Below the pieces are notes generated by a model. The model saw only the letters and a list, made by a program, of their open reading frames with translations, searched no databases and had not been told where the DNA came from. Both the position numbers and the translations under genes were made by a program. Positions 38,577 through 47,556 of a stretch of 64,000 nucleotides of DNA are shown here, one piece after another; position 1 is the first letter of the stretch; every line of letters begins with the position of its first letter. The stretch spans positions 372,001 to 436,000 of the forward strand of contig NZ_LGXZ01000001.1 of the NCBI RefSeq assembly GCF_001238295.1, given 5' to 3'. This DNA comes from Ruegeria sp. 6PALISEP08 (GTDB taxonomy: Bacteria > Pseudomonadota > Alphaproteobacteria > Rhodobacterales > Rhodobacteraceae).

Positions 38577-40088
38577 TTAGCTGTTTCCGTTGCCCGTGAA
38601 ACGCGCGGCATCTGCCGCCGCTCGCCGGATTGCGTTGGATTTATGGACAGTTTCCATGAATTCGGCCTCTGGGTTACTGTCGTAAACAACACCGCCACCC
38701 GCCTGGATATAAAGCTTGTGATCTTTCACGATGGCTGTGCGCAGCGCGATACACATATCCATGTCGCCACCCGCGCTGAAATATCCGACGCCACCGCCAT
38801 AGATGCCGCGTTTTTCGGGTTCCAACTCGTCAATAATCTCCATCGCGCGCACTTTGGGCGCGCCGGACACTGTTCCCGCTGGCATTCCCGCAAAAAACGC
38901 GTCCAGCGCGTCTTTGTCTTCGGCAAGCTCACCCACCACGTTTGACACAATATGCATCACATGGCTGTAGCGTTCGATGATGAACTCTTCGGTTGGACGC
39001 ACGGTGCCGATCTTGGAAACACGGCCTGTATCGTTGCGGCCCAGATCCAGAAGCATCAGATGCTCGGCAAGTTCTTTCTTGTCGGCCAGCAGATCCAGTT
39101 CGTTTGCCTTGTCTTCTTCTGGCGTCGCGCCCCGGGGGCGGGTGCCTGCAATGGGGCGAATGGTGACTTCACTGCCAAACACTCGCACCAGAATTTCGGG
39201 GCTGGCACCCACGACCTGAAAACCGCCGAAGTTGAAATAGAACATGAAGGGCGACGGGTTGGTGCGCCGCAACGAACGGTAGAGCGCAAAAGGCGGCAGA
39301 GGGAATTCCTGCGTCCAACGTTGTGCTGGCACGACCTGGAAAATATCACCTGCGCGGATGTACTCTTTGGCCTTTTCAACCGCTTCCATATAGCCGGACT
39401 TGGTGAAGTTCGACACTGGCGGAGCAACCTCGCGCGCATCCCCCAGATCGCGGGTCTCTGCGGGCATGGCGCGTTCCAGATCGCGCACCCCATCCATCAC
39501 ACGCTCGGCGGCCTGAGCATAGGCAGCCTTGGCCGATTGCCCATCGGACGCCCAGACGGGGGACACCACGGTTACCTCACCTTTGACACCGTCCAGAACC
39601 GCAATAACGGAAGGGCGCAGCATGATCGCATCGGGCAGTCCCAAAGGATCGGGGTTCACATCCGGTAGGTATTCCACCAGCCGCACCATGTCATAGCCCA
39701 GATACCCAAACAGCCCGGCGGCGGCCTGCGGCAGGTCGTCGGGCAGGTCGATGCGGCTTTCGGCCAGCAAAGCGCGCAGGTTGTCCATCGGGTTGCCATC
39801 TTGGGCCGAAAATGCCTCGGCATCGAACCGGGCTGAGCGGTTCAATTCAGATGTTTCACCACGACACCGCCAGATCAGGTCGGGTTTCATTCCGATGATC
39901 GAATAACGACCGCGAACCTCGCCACCAGTCACGGATTCCAGCATGAACGCATCTTTTTGCGCGCCGGTCAGCTTGAGCATCAGCGACACGGGCGTGTCCA
40001 GATCAGCGGCAAGCCGTGTATAGACCACCTGATTTTCGCCCGCTTCATAAGCGCGCGCGAAGGTGTCGAATTCGGGTGTCAGGGCCAT
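38577..40088 (-). CDS. trpE: Anthranilate synthase component I
   Basis: 503 residues converting chorismate to anthranilate with TrpG. The N-domain shows LMLKLTGAQKDAFMLESVTGGE, where the LLES-type motif that binds feedback-inhibiting tryptophan is present (MLES). The chorismate-binding C-domain has PIAGTRPRGATPEED, LLDLGRNDTGRVS, and GMPAGTVSGAPKVRAMEIIDELEPEKRGIYGG. It lies 11 bp behind ppiD, so it is likely cotranscribed with it. A bidirectional terminator follows 4 bp after the stop. Confidence 0.97.
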   Translation of the reverse strand: MALTPEFDTFARAYEAGENQVVYTRLAADLDTPVSLMLKLTGAQKDAFMLESVTGGEVRGRYSIIGMKPDLIWRCRGETSELNRSARFDAEAFSAQDGNPMDNLRALLAESRIDLPDDLPQAAAGLFGYLGYDMVRLVEYLPDVNPDPLGLPDAIMLRPSVIAVLDGVKGEVTVVSPVWASDGQSAKAAYAQAAERVMDGVRDLERAMPAETRDLGDAREVAPPVSNFTKSGYMEAVEKAKEYIRAGDIFQVVPAQRWTQEFPLPPFALYRSLRRTNPSPFMFYFNFGGFQVVGASPEILVRVFGSEVTIRPIAGTRPRGATPEEDKANELDLLADKKELAEHLMLLDLGRNDTGRVSKIGTVRPTEEFIIERYSHVMHIVSNVVGELAEDKDALDAFFAGMPAGTVSGAPKVRAMEIIDELEPEKRGIYGGGVGYFSAGGDMDMCIALRTAIVKDHKLYIQAGGGVVYDSNPEAEFMETVHKSNAIRRAAADAARFTGNGNS

Positions 40089-40099
40089 ATCGGTCTCGT

Positions 40100-41941
40100 T
40101 TAAAAGCTCGCCTGCACGGCGTTCAGTGCCTGTTGGTCGACGACCGGGCGCGCGCGTGTCTGTGCATCGCGCACGTAAGCGTTGAAAATATTCTGTGACA
40201 GGGCCTGATTCATCTGCGCAGACAGGGCTTCACGCAGCTGGCGCAGCTCGTCCGTGTCTGCAGGCGGCAAAACCTCATCCAGACGCACCAGCAGGGCTGC
40301 ACCGTTGCCACCAATGACGCGCAGCTCGCCAGGTTCCATCTGGAACACTTCATTCATGAAATCTACGGGAACGTCATCCAGAAACGCCGTGCGGGTCAGG
40401 GCGTTTTCCACACGGAACGGAAGACCGGTGGTTGTAAAGTCTCCATCTGTGGCCAACTGAGTCAGAACCGCATTCGCCCGATTTTCCAGCGCCTTGTTGG
40501 TTTCGGCCTGAAGCCATGCGGCAGCCACACGATCACGCGCGCTGTCCAACGGCTCGGGGCGGCGCGGCAGAACCTCATTCAGGCGCAGGGCAAAGATTGA
40601 CCCATCTTCAAGGAAGCCGATTTCCGGGAAATCACCGTCCTGCACTGCCTCGGCGGCGACGCGGAATCCGTCATAGGCAGCGACATCATCCGAACTCTCG
40701 CGGGTCCAGTCGATCTGACCCAGCTCCATTTCGGTCTCATCCGCCAGTTCTTCCAGCGTGGCGCCGCCAGCCAGCATATCGTTGATGTCTTCGGACTGTG
40801 CTTCGATCAGGCGGCGCGCGCGCTCGGCTGCCAGTTCTTCCCGCAAGGCCGGTTCTGCATCCTCAAAAGGCACATTGTTCGCCGCCAGAGATCCGTTGAT
40901 CCGGAACAGGGCCGGACCAAATACCGAAGGCAGGGGGCCGACAACAGAATCGAGATCAGCCGCAAAAACGGTATCCGCAGCTTCGCCCAGATCATCACGG
41001 GTTACATCGCCCAGATCGATATCGTTCAGTTCAAGATCGCGGTCGCGAACCAATTGTTCAAAAGTGGTGCCGCCGACCTCGAGTTGCGCCTTGGCATCGT
41101 TGGCGGCCTGTTCACCAGGGAAGTTCAGGCGTTCAACCAGGCGGCGTTCGGGTTGATTGTATTCGTCAGAACGATCTTCATAGAGTTTCCGCAGAGCTTC
41201 TTGATCCACCTCAACGCTGTCGATCAGCATTGCGGGGGACAGGATCGCATAGGTCAGCTGCTTGGTGCGGGGCAGGGTGAACTGATCGCCGTTTTCATCA
41301 TAAAAAGTCTGAACTTGCGCCTCGGTCGGTTCGGCAACCGGGGCCTCCAGAGCTTCGGTGCCCACGGTCGCAACCGTGAAGCTGCGCCGTGCGCCGATGT
41401 AATCCGTCATCGCATCTGTCAGAGTCGCAGGCATCGCGACGCCACCCATGATCGCGCCCTGCACGATTGTGCGCGCCGATTCTTTGCGCAGATCCGTTTC
41501 AAACTCGGAATCAGTCATGCCAACCTGTTCCAGCTGAAAACGATAGGCTTCACGGTCAAAGCTGCCGTCCACACCCTGAAAGGCCTGGATTCCAACGATC
41601 TCTTGCTGCAGATTCTCGTCCCCAATGGAAATACCAAGCTGGCCGACTTCGTTGTCCAAAGCCGCCAATGCGGTCAGTCGGGCAAGGGCGTTCTGATCCA
41701 GTCCAAGGTCACGCGCCTGAGACATTTGCAAGGGCTGGCCGGATTGTGCTTCGACTGCGCGGATTTCACGCTGCAACTCGCGCACAAACTCTTCGACCGA
41801 GACACTTTCATCGCCCACTTGCGCGACGGTTCGAACCGTACCGCTGAGATTGGTGGCGCCAAAGCCCGCTAGGCCAAGCATCAGCAGGCCCATCAGAATC
41901 CAGACAAAGGTTTTCGAAAGACTTTTTGCGCCTGCGGCCAT
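40100..41941 (-). CDS. Periplasmic SurA/PpiD-like peptidyl-prolyl isomerase
   Basis: 613 residues. A short cytoplasmic start and one membrane helix (TFVWILMGLLMLGLAGFG, residues ~11-28) anchor a large periplasmic part. It has a SurA-N-like chaperone region (VGDESVSVEEFVRELQREI) and a central parvulin-like domain (residues ~240-370, RTKQLTYAILSP, GGTTFEQLVRDRDL), followed by a second such region (NNVPFEDAEPALREEL). The arrangement equals PpiD, which aids folding of outer-membrane and periplasmic proteins at the Sec exit. The ATG at 41941 has AGAGGGC upstream. trpE follows after 11 bp, an association with no obvious functional reason that I recall from related genomes. Confidence 0.87.
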   Translation of the reverse strand: MAAGAKSLSKTFVWILMGLLMLGLAGFGATNLSGTVRTVAQVGDESVSVEEFVRELQREIRAVEAQSGQPLQMSQARDLGLDQNALARLTALAALDNEVGQLGISIGDENLQQEIVGIQAFQGVDGSFDREAYRFQLEQVGMTDSEFETDLRKESARTIVQGAIMGGVAMPATLTDAMTDYIGARRSFTVATVGTEALEAPVAEPTEAQVQTFYDENGDQFTLPRTKQLTYAILSPAMLIDSVEVDQEALRKLYEDRSDEYNQPERRLVERLNFPGEQAANDAKAQLEVGGTTFEQLVRDRDLELNDIDLGDVTRDDLGEAADTVFAADLDSVVGPLPSVFGPALFRINGSLAANNVPFEDAEPALREELAAERARRLIEAQSEDINDMLAGGATLEELADETEMELGQIDWTRESSDDVAAYDGFRVAAEAVQDGDFPEIGFLEDGSIFALRLNEVLPRRPEPLDSARDRVAAAWLQAETNKALENRANAVLTQLATDGDFTTTGLPFRVENALTRTAFLDDVPVDFMNEVFQMEPGELRVIGGNGAALLVRLDEVLPPADTDELRQLREALSAQMNQALSQNIFNAYVRDAQTRARPVVDQQALNAVQASF

Positions 41942-42021
41942 AGTGCCCTCTTGTTTTTGCGGCAGCGTTCTGCCCTGTCGGTTGCGGCCCTGAATACGAC
42001 GCACACCGCCGGGGGGCAAGC

Positions 42022-43197
42022 TTAGAAGGACAGGCCCTGCAACCGGTCGAACAATTGTCCCAGTCCCGCACGGTCGAGATTGGCGAACGCCACGCGTACC
42101 TGCCGTCTTCCGGCGGGATCATGATCGGGCATGAACATGGTACCGGGCAACAGCAGCACGCCTGCCTCAGCCACCAGACGGCGGGCCAGATCATCCGAAG
42201 GCATGTCGAACGGATGTTCGAGATAAGCAAAATACGCCCCAAGCCCCAAAAGACGCCATCCTTTGGCTTCAAGTGCAGGCATTCCATCTTTGATTGCAGC
42301 TCTGCGGTCGAGAATTTCGTCTCGCTCACCCGCCAGCCATTGTGACAAGTTCTGCATTCCCCAAAGGGCCGCGAACTGGCCGATCTGGCCGGGGCAAATG
42401 GCGACTGTGTCGAGGAATTTCTCGACCTCGGCCAAAAGAGAACGGCTTGTTGCTATGGCACCAACCCGGTGGCCTGTCAGGCGATAGGATTTCGAGAAGG
42501 AATAGAGGTGAATCAGCGTCTCATCCCAGGCGGGTTGCTGAAACAGATCATGGGGTGGGCCGCTGCGACTGTCGAAATCGCGATAGGTTTCGTCGACGAT
42601 CAAGCGAATCCCGTTGTCGCGCGCCAGGTCATAGAACGCTCGAACCAGATCGGCGGGGTATTCCACGCCACCGGGGTTGTTGGGCGTAACCAGTGCGATG
42701 GCGCGCGTTTTCCCGGTGATCCGCTGACGTGCCAGTTCTGGATCGGGCAACAGATCGTCACCCGTCGGCAAGTCCACCGTGCGCACGCCTGTCATGTCCA
42801 GCCACATTTTATGATTGAAATACCATGGCGTTGGCAGAATCACCTCATCTGCCTCATCGGTGATCGCCGAGATTACAGCCGAAAACGCCTGATTGCAGCC
42901 TGAGGTGATTGCAGTCTGAGATGCCTCAACCTGTGCCGCGTAATGCGCGCCGATCTGGGCCGCCAGTTCCGTGCGCAGGTCGTCATTCCCTAAAACAGGC
43001 CCGTATAAATGAGCGCTATCTTCCTGCACTGCAAAATCGGCCATCGCTTTGCGCAGCGCGAGCGGGGGCGGGTCGACCGGTGCGGCCTGGCTGACGTTTA
43101 TCAGCGGACGCTCTGCGGGAAAGCTGACACCTTCCAGCCATCGCCGCGCCTCCATCACCGGAGGGGAAAAGGTGGCGCTGGTACGAGTCTGGGTCAT
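42022..43197 (-). CDS. Class I/II PLP aminotransferase
   Basis: 391 residues of fold-type I. The PLP lysine is in YSFSKSYRLTGHRVGAI near residue 235. Other family marks are ITSGCNQAFSAVISA, LVTPNNPGGVEYP, LIVDETYRDF, and a C-terminal substrate-binding Arg in VRVAFAN. The amino donor is not deducible: the sequence belongs to the broad aspartate/aromatic/kynurenine group. Its ATG lies 64 bp from the gpt stop on the same strand, and ppiD follows 80 bp downstream. A second aminotransferase of the same superfamily lies at 54.5 kb. Confidence 0.85.
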   Translation of the reverse strand: MTQTRTSATFSPPVMEARRWLEGVSFPAERPLINVSQAAPVDPPPLALRKAMADFAVQEDSAHLYGPVLGNDDLRTELAAQIGAHYAAQVEASQTAITSGCNQAFSAVISAITDEADEVILPTPWYFNHKMWLDMTGVRTVDLPTGDDLLPDPELARQRITGKTRAIALVTPNNPGGVEYPADLVRAFYDLARDNGIRLIVDETYRDFDSRSGPPHDLFQQPAWDETLIHLYSFSKSYRLTGHRVGAIATSRSLLAEVEKFLDTVAICPGQIGQFAALWGMQNLSQWLAGERDEILDRRAAIKDGMPALEAKGWRLLGLGAYFAYLEHPFDMPSDDLARRLVAEAGVLLLPGTMFMPDHDPAGRRQVRVAFANLDRAGLGQLFDRLQGLSF

Positions 43198-43261
43198 GGC
43201 GTGCCGGTCTTATTGCGAGGCTCAGCCCCACACTCCGAGGTTGTTTGAACAGAAGAAGGGA

Positions 43262-43771
43262 TCAGTCGGTACCGCGATAAGGCTCGACATATTGCAGTGC
43301 CATGTCCCAGGGGAAGAAGATCCAGGTGTCTTGGCTGACCTCGGTGATGAATGTATTGACCATCGGGCGGCCCTTGGGTTTGGCATAGACCGTTGCGAAA
43401 TGGGCGTTGGGATACAACTCACGCACAAGTTCCAGCGTTTTGCCACTGTCGACCAGATCGTCGATGATCAGAATCCCGGTGCCATCGCCCATCAGATCTT
43501 GATTGGGCGCTTTCAGCACCTCGGCCTCACCCTGAGCCTGATGGTGGTAAGACTTTACGCTGACGGTATCCACGGTGCGAATGTCCAGCTCTCGGCTGAC
43601 AATCATCGCAGGGGCCATGCCACCGCGTGTGATGGCGACAACGGCGCGCCAGGCCCCATTGTCCGGGCCTTGCCCGTCGAGCCGCCAAGCCAGCGCGCGC
43701 GAGTCGCGATGGATTTGGTCCCAGCTGATGTGAAAGCCTTTTTCGTGTGGCAGGCGGTCCTTAGCACTCAT
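43262..43771 (-). CDS. gpt: Xanthine phosphoribosyltransferase
   Basis: 169 residues salvaging xanthine and guanine with PRPP. The PRPP motif is [17 protein letters not shown], with the acidic pair preceding the GKT-like loop. [22 protein letters not shown] and the C-terminal [16 protein letters not shown] block distinguish Gpt from Hpt and Apt. It lies 4 bp behind the fabI stop on the same strand and is probably cotranscribed with it. Confidence 0.93.
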   Translation of the reverse strand: MSAKDRLPHEKGFHISWDQIHRDSRALAWRLDGQGPDNGAWRAVVAITRGGMAPAMIVSRELDIRTVDTVSVKSYHHQAQGEAEVLKAPNQDLMGDGTGILIIDDLVDSGKTLELVRELYPNAHFATVYAKPKGRPMVNTFITEVSQDTWIFFPWDMALQYVEPYRGTD

Positions 43772-43775
43772 GATC

Positions 43776-44582
43776 TCAGCCCTTTTCTACATCAGGTGCA
43801 TCAACGGCTTTCATGCCGACGATGTGATAGCCCGAATCCACGTGCAGGTTTTCCCCGGTCACGCCGCTGGACAGATCTGACAGCAGGTAGAGTGCCGACT
43901 TGCCCACATCGTCGATGGTCACGTTGCGACGCAGGGGCGAGTTATACTCGTTCCACTTCATGATATAGCGGAAATCGCCGATGCCGCTGGCAGCCAGGGT
44001 CTTGATCGGACCGGCCGAGATCGAGTTGACGCGGATGCCGTCCTTGCCCAGATCCTCGGCCAAATATTTCACCGATGCCTCCAGTGCAGCTTTGGCGACG
44101 CCCATAACATTGTAGTGAGGCATCACTTGTTCGGCACCGTAATAGGTTAGGGTGACGGCGCTGCCGCCTTCGCCCATCATCTTTTCGGCCCGCTGCATAA
44201 CGGCGGTGAAGGAATAAACCGACACATCCATAGTCAGCTTGAAATTCGCCCGGCTGGTGTCGACGTAGCGACCGCGCAGCTCGTTCTTGTCGGAAAAACC
44301 GATGGCATGAACAATAAAGTCCAACTTGCCCCATTTTTCTTCCAGCGCGGTGAACAGAGCATCAATGGATGCCTCGTCGCTCACGTCGCAGGGCAGGACG
44401 ATTTCGCTGCCCAATTGTGCAGCAAGCGGGTCGACACGCTTTTTCAGGGCGTCGCCCTGATAGGAAAAAGCAAGCTCGGCCCCGGCGTCGGACAAGGCGC
44501 GGGCGATTCCCCATGCAATTGATTTGTCATTGGCCAGTCCCATGATGAGGCCGCGTTTGCCGGCCATCAACTGATTTGACAT
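43776..44582 (-). CDS. fabI: Enoyl-[acyl-carrier-protein] reductase (NADH)
   Basis: 268 residues performing the last reduction of each fatty acid elongation round. It has the extended FabI cofactor motif [16 protein letters not shown], the catalytic Tyr-X6-Lys in [15 protein letters not shown], and [13 protein letters not shown] in the substrate loop. It is a short-chain dehydrogenase fold with the typical [14 protein letters not shown]. The start at 44582 opens [15 protein letters not shown]; coding-like frame upstream is not family-like. It diverges from pdxH across 135 bp and is followed by gpt. Confidence 0.96.
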   Translation of the reverse strand: MSNQLMAGKRGLIMGLANDKSIAWGIARALSDAGAELAFSYQGDALKKRVDPLAAQLGSEIVLPCDVSDEASIDALFTALEEKWGKLDFIVHAIGFSDKNELRGRYVDTSRANFKLTMDVSVYSFTAVMQRAEKMMGEGGSAVTLTYYGAEQVMPHYNVMGVAKAALEASVKYLAEDLGKDGIRVNSISAGPIKTLAASGIGDFRYIMKWNEYNSPLRRNVTIDDVGKSALYLLSDLSSGVTGENLHVDSGYHIVGMKAVDAPDVEKG

Positions 44583-44717
44583 GTGTGGTTCTCCGCCTGT
44601 CTTCGCGATCTGTTGAGTTGGTGTATGCCATTGGTAGCGTTGCTTCAAGGCCGTGCGCTCTTGCCCGCAGCGGGTTCTCGCCTTAGGTTTGACATTAATA
44701 CTTTCCAGGGGATGGAA

Positions 44718-45323
44718 ATGACCGAGCGTGATGGCATCTTTGCTGGCACTGATCCGTTTGTAATAGCGGGTCGGTGGCTTGCCGAGGCTGAACAGACAGA
44801 ACCGAATGATCCCAATGCGATTGCGCTTGCAACCGTCGACCCTGATGGGTTGCCGAATGCCCGTATGGTGCTGCTGAAGGAAATCGAAGCGGATTCGTTT
44901 GTTTTCTATACCAACTATGAAAGCGCGAAGGCGGCAGAGTTGGAGGCCGCGGGCAAGGCCGCGTTTGTGATGCACTGGAAATCTTTGCGGCGTCAACTGC
45001 GTGTTCGTGGTACAATAACGCGTGAAAACGGTCCTCAGGCGGATGAGTATTACGCATCGAGATCGCTAAAGAGCCGTTTGGGCGCCTGGGCGTCAAAGCA
45101 ATCGCAACCGCTTTCCAGCCGAACCGCGCTGATGGCTGACGTGGCGAAAGTGACTGCAAAGCTGGGGCCGAATCCGCCACGCCCCCCGTTTTGGGGCGGG
45201 TACCGGCTGACGCCGACCGAGATTGAGTTCTGGGCCGATGGGGCATTTCGCCTGCATGACCGGTTCAGATGGCAACGTAATGAGCCGGGATCGGCATGGC
45301 ATGTGGAAAGGTTGAATCCATGA
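44718..45323 (+). CDS. pdxH: Pyridoxamine 5'-phosphate oxidase
   Basis: 201 residues, an FMN enzyme making pyridoxal phosphate. Motifs: [39 protein letters not shown] (FMN phosphate), [20 protein letters not shown], and the C-terminal signature with [16 protein letters not shown] and RLNP at the end. The ATG at 44718 is preferred over that at 44712, because CAGGGG lies 6 bases before it. It is divergent from fabI. Confidence 0.95.
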   Translation: MTERDGIFAGTDPFVIAGRWLAEAEQTEPNDPNAIALATVDPDGLPNARMVLLKEIEADSFVFYTNYESAKAAELEAAGKAAFVMHWKSLRRQLRVRGTITRENGPQADEYYASRSLKSRLGAWASKQSQPLSSRTALMADVAKVTAKLGPNPPRPPFWGGYRLTPTEIEFWADGAFRLHDRFRWQRNEPGSAWHVERLNP

Positions 45324-45444
45324 CGTTCACGTGTCGTGAAATGCAACGGGCAGAAAGTAAACAGTTTTTTCAGCTTGAATTTGCCTGCCGTTCCCATAAA
45401 CAACAAACCCTTAACGAACTGCTAAAATTCGCGATGGGAAAACC

Positions 45445-45972
45445 GTGCCAGAAGACCTGAACAACATGTATCGCGTCCGTGGACACGTGAAATGGTTCGA
45501 TCCTGCCAAGGGATATGGATTCGTTGTGTCCGACGAAGGCGGCCCAGATATTCTGTTGCATGTGAATGTACTGCGGAATTTCGGTCAAAGCTCTGTAGCG
45601 GATGGTGCCGGGATCGAGATCATGACGCACCGCACCGACCGAGGCGTTCAGGCGGTGGAAGTCGTCGCGATCGATCCTCCGGCGCGGACCGACTCGATGA
45701 TGCTGGCCGATTTTGCCGAGCTTGACCCGGTAGATATTGCCGCCGCTCCGTTGGAAGCGGCACGGGTCAAGTGGTTCGACAAGGGCAAGGGCTTTGGCTT
45801 TGCAAATGTCTTTGGCCGCGGCGAAGACGTTTTCCTTCATATCGAAGTGTTGCGGCGTTCCGGTCTGGCTGATCTGCAACCTGGCGAAGCTCTGGCTATG
45901 CGGGTGATTGACGGCAAACGGGGCCGAATGGCGGCACAAGTGCTGGCTTGGGAAGCTGCACTGGACGGCTGA
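45445..45972 (+). CDS. Two-domain cold-shock protein
   Basis: 175 residues with two cold-shock domains, residues ~9-75 and ~102-172. Each opens with an RNP1-type motif: VKWFDPAKGYGFVVSDEG and VKWFDKGKGFGFANVFGRG. Each has an RNP2-like motif: DILLHVNVLR and DVFLHIEVLR. The linker is acidic (MMLADFAELDPVD). Such duplicated cold-shock proteins are common in Rhodobacterales and are expected to bind single-stranded RNA or DNA. The start is taken as GTG at 45445, with GGGA about 7 bases before it; ATG at 45466 is possible. The DUF192 gene begins 7 bp after the stop, so cotranscription is likely. Confidence 0.9.
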   Translation: MPEDLNNMYRVRGHVKWFDPAKGYGFVVSDEGGPDILLHVNVLRNFGQSSVADGAGIEIMTHRTDRGVQAVEVVAIDPPARTDSMMLADFAELDPVDIAAAPLEAARVKWFDKGKGFGFANVFGRGEDVFLHIEVLRRSGLADLQPGEALAMRVIDGKRGRMAAQVLAWEAALDG

Positions 45973-45979
45973 GTTCTTG

Positions 45980-46447
45980 ATGATACGGATTCTGACGCTC
46001 TTAACCCTGTTAACCACGATATGTGCGGGTGGGGCGTTTGCAGCATGCAGCGTTGATCGTGTCACTTTAAGAAATGACAGCGCAACAATTCGATTTGATA
46101 TCGAGCTGGCAGTAACGCCCGAGGAGCGTTCGCACGGTTTGATGCTTCGCGAATCCCTGCCGAATCGATCCGGGATGCTGTTTGTCTTCGATCCACCGCA
46201 AAGGGTTGCGTTCTGGATGAAGAACACCCTGATTCCTCTCGATATGATTTTTGTGGATCGCACCGGCACGGTCACGCGTGTGCATGAGGGGGCGATTCCC
46301 GGTGATCTGACCCCAATCGAAGGCGGAGATTCCGTTTTTGCAGTGCTTGAAATCAATGCCGGATTGTCCGCACGCTACTCAATTGCGCCCGGCACACAGA
46401 TGCAGCATGAAATTTTTTCGCAAGGTCCTGCGATTTGGCCCTGTTAG
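45980..46447 (+). CDS. Exported DUF192 family protein
   Basis: 155 residues. A signal peptide (IRILTLLTLLTTICAGGAFA) precedes the DUF192 domain: FDIELAVTPEERSHGLMLRESLPNRSGMLFVFDPPQRVAFWMKNTLIPLDMIFVD spans most of it (residues ~40-100). A second block is then seen (EGGDSVFAVLEINAGLS). The domain is widespread in bacteria and archaea and has no proven biochemical role. The Met/Trp-rich WMKNT motif is highly conserved. Start at the ATG after tgatg, 7 bp past the cold-shock gene. A tRNA-Pro begins 43 bp after the stop. Confidence 0.88.
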   Translation: MIRILTLLTLLTTICAGGAFAACSVDRVTLRNDSATIRFDIELAVTPEERSHGLMLRESLPNRSGMLFVFDPPQRVAFWMKNTLIPLDMIFVDRTGTVTRVHEGAIPGDLTPIEGGDSVFAVLEINAGLSARYSIAPGTQMQHEIFSQGPAIWPC

Positions 46448-46490
46448 GGCTTTTCAAATCAGATTGGCGTCGTTAGGAAGGCGCACGGTC

Positions 46491-46567
46491 CGGGGCGTGG
46501 CGCAGTCTGGTAGCGCACCTGTTTTGGGTACAGGGGGTCGTAGGTTCGAATCCTGCCGCCCCGACCA
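46491..46567 (+). tRNA. tRNA-Pro (TGG)
   Basis: 77 nt with encoded CCA. Acceptor stem CGGGGCG/CGCCCCG with A discriminator, anticodon loop TTTGGGT giving TGG, and T-arm GGTTCGAATCC. Confidence 0.97.
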
Positions 46568-46578
46568 CTTCCATCAAG

Positions 46579-47013
46579 CTAAGTCAGCGAGCCTCCCATT
46601 GTTTGGTAGAGCTCGCTGATGGCTTGGTCCAAGACCTTACTTTCAACCGGAACTTCGACCGCGGTGCCGGCTTTTTGCGGCACATTGAAGAAGACCTGTG
46701 CGTCCACGCGATATCCGGCGTTTGTCTTCGTCGATGTAAGACGTATGACACTTTGAGGGAGGTCCTGAGGATCGCCATCATAATTCAGAATCAGGTAGGC
46801 TGCCGCATTGGGGGGCAAGAACTCGCTGCATTCAAAAGTTTGCTTCCCGGTTTTCTCAAAAGATTCACCAGGGCCTGAACAATTGATTTCAAAGGTATCG
46901 AACAAACGCTGAGGGTAGGTTTCGAACTGTGCGCTGCGTGACGCGATGGGCACATCTTGTGGTGTGCAGGCCACGATGAAGGCGATAGCCGGAATAAAGT
47001 GGAACAACTTCAT
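46579..47013 (-). CDS. Putative lipoprotein, function unknown
   Basis: 144 residues. MKLFHFIPAIAFIVACTPQ is a lipoprotein signal with lipobox IVAC. The mature part has two cysteines (INCSGPGES and FECSEFLPP), likely a disulfide, and a predicted beta-rich domain with SVIRLTSTKTNAGYRVDAQVFFNV. I do not recognise the family. It converges on tRNA-Pro with 11 bp between and has a long non-coding region upstream. Being an acylated periplasmic protein of beta type, it resembles other small Rhodobacteraceae lipoproteins, but no role can be stated. Confidence 0.65.
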   Translation of the reverse strand: MKLFHFIPAIAFIVACTPQDVPIASRSAQFETYPQRLFDTFEINCSGPGESFEKTGKQTFECSEFLPPNAAAYLILNYDGDPQDLPQSVIRLTSTKTNAGYRVDAQVFFNVPQKAGTAVEVPVESKVLDQAISELYQTMGGSLT

Positions 47014-47556
47014 TCGATTGAACCTTCTGACACCTGAGCGAACCATCCGGCGCAAATCGCAGGTCAGTTAGACCAAGTGAAGATGATTCTCTTTCACCTT
47101 AGTCAGTATGGCATTGGTTGATCAAATGCAGATAACTATGCTGGTAAACACGGGAATTCGTTTTGAGACTTCGAAATGTCGGCGGAAATTTGCCGTGGAC
47201 GAAGCTGTGGAGGAATCGGAACCTGCGGATGGGCGGGCTTCCGCAGCGCTCAGGTCAACAAAAAAGATTTCAAAAATGGCTGAAAAAGGGCGTTGACCTT
47301 CTATGGTAACATACGCCAAATTGTATGAGCCAACGAGAGTGCCACAATATCTGGTGTCCAAACCGGAACAGGCAGCGGGCGAGGGTCGGACAAGCACAAA
47401 AGATTAACGTGCAGCCGCAATAGCGGTTTTTAAGCTGTCTCAGACAGTGACCAATACCTTTGCGAGCTCTTCTCTGGGCGTTGCGGGCGACACCCAGCAA
47501 CACAAGATTTGGTGTCGGGAATCGAAAATTGAGCTGTTTTAATCAGGGCTGCGGAC
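47014..47556. other. Non-coding interval upstream of nrdJ
   Basis: 543 bp with no gene I can support. It contains an inverted repeat CATAC-N8-GTATG (47310-47327), a small hairpin CCGC-aata-GCGG followed by TTTTT (47415-47431), a 6-bp palindrome CTGTCTcAGACAG (47435-47447) and the NrdR-like box at 47500-47515. I looked for a B12 riboswitch before nrdJ and did not see its conserved elements. Confidence 0.6.
47500..47515 (+). promoter_or_regulatory. NrdR-box-like palindrome upstream of nrdJ
   Basis: ACACAAGATTTGGTGT resembles the NrdR consensus (ACACWATATATWGTGT, from memory), with the outer ACAC/GTGT exact. It lies 42-57 bp before the nrdJ ATG. Only one box is visible, whereas NrdR sites usually come in pairs about three helical turns apart. 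Confidence 0.5.

Noticed and set aside
47122..47397. 91-codon open frame on the minus strand before nrdJ
   Set aside because: No ribosome site, Ser-rich shadow-like composition and no recognisable family; not enough to call a gene.
47014..47556. Cobalamin riboswitch upstream of the B12-dependent reductase
   Set aside because: I searched for the conserved B12-box elements and found none. Riboswitch control is also more usual for B12 synthesis and the B12-independent alternatives.
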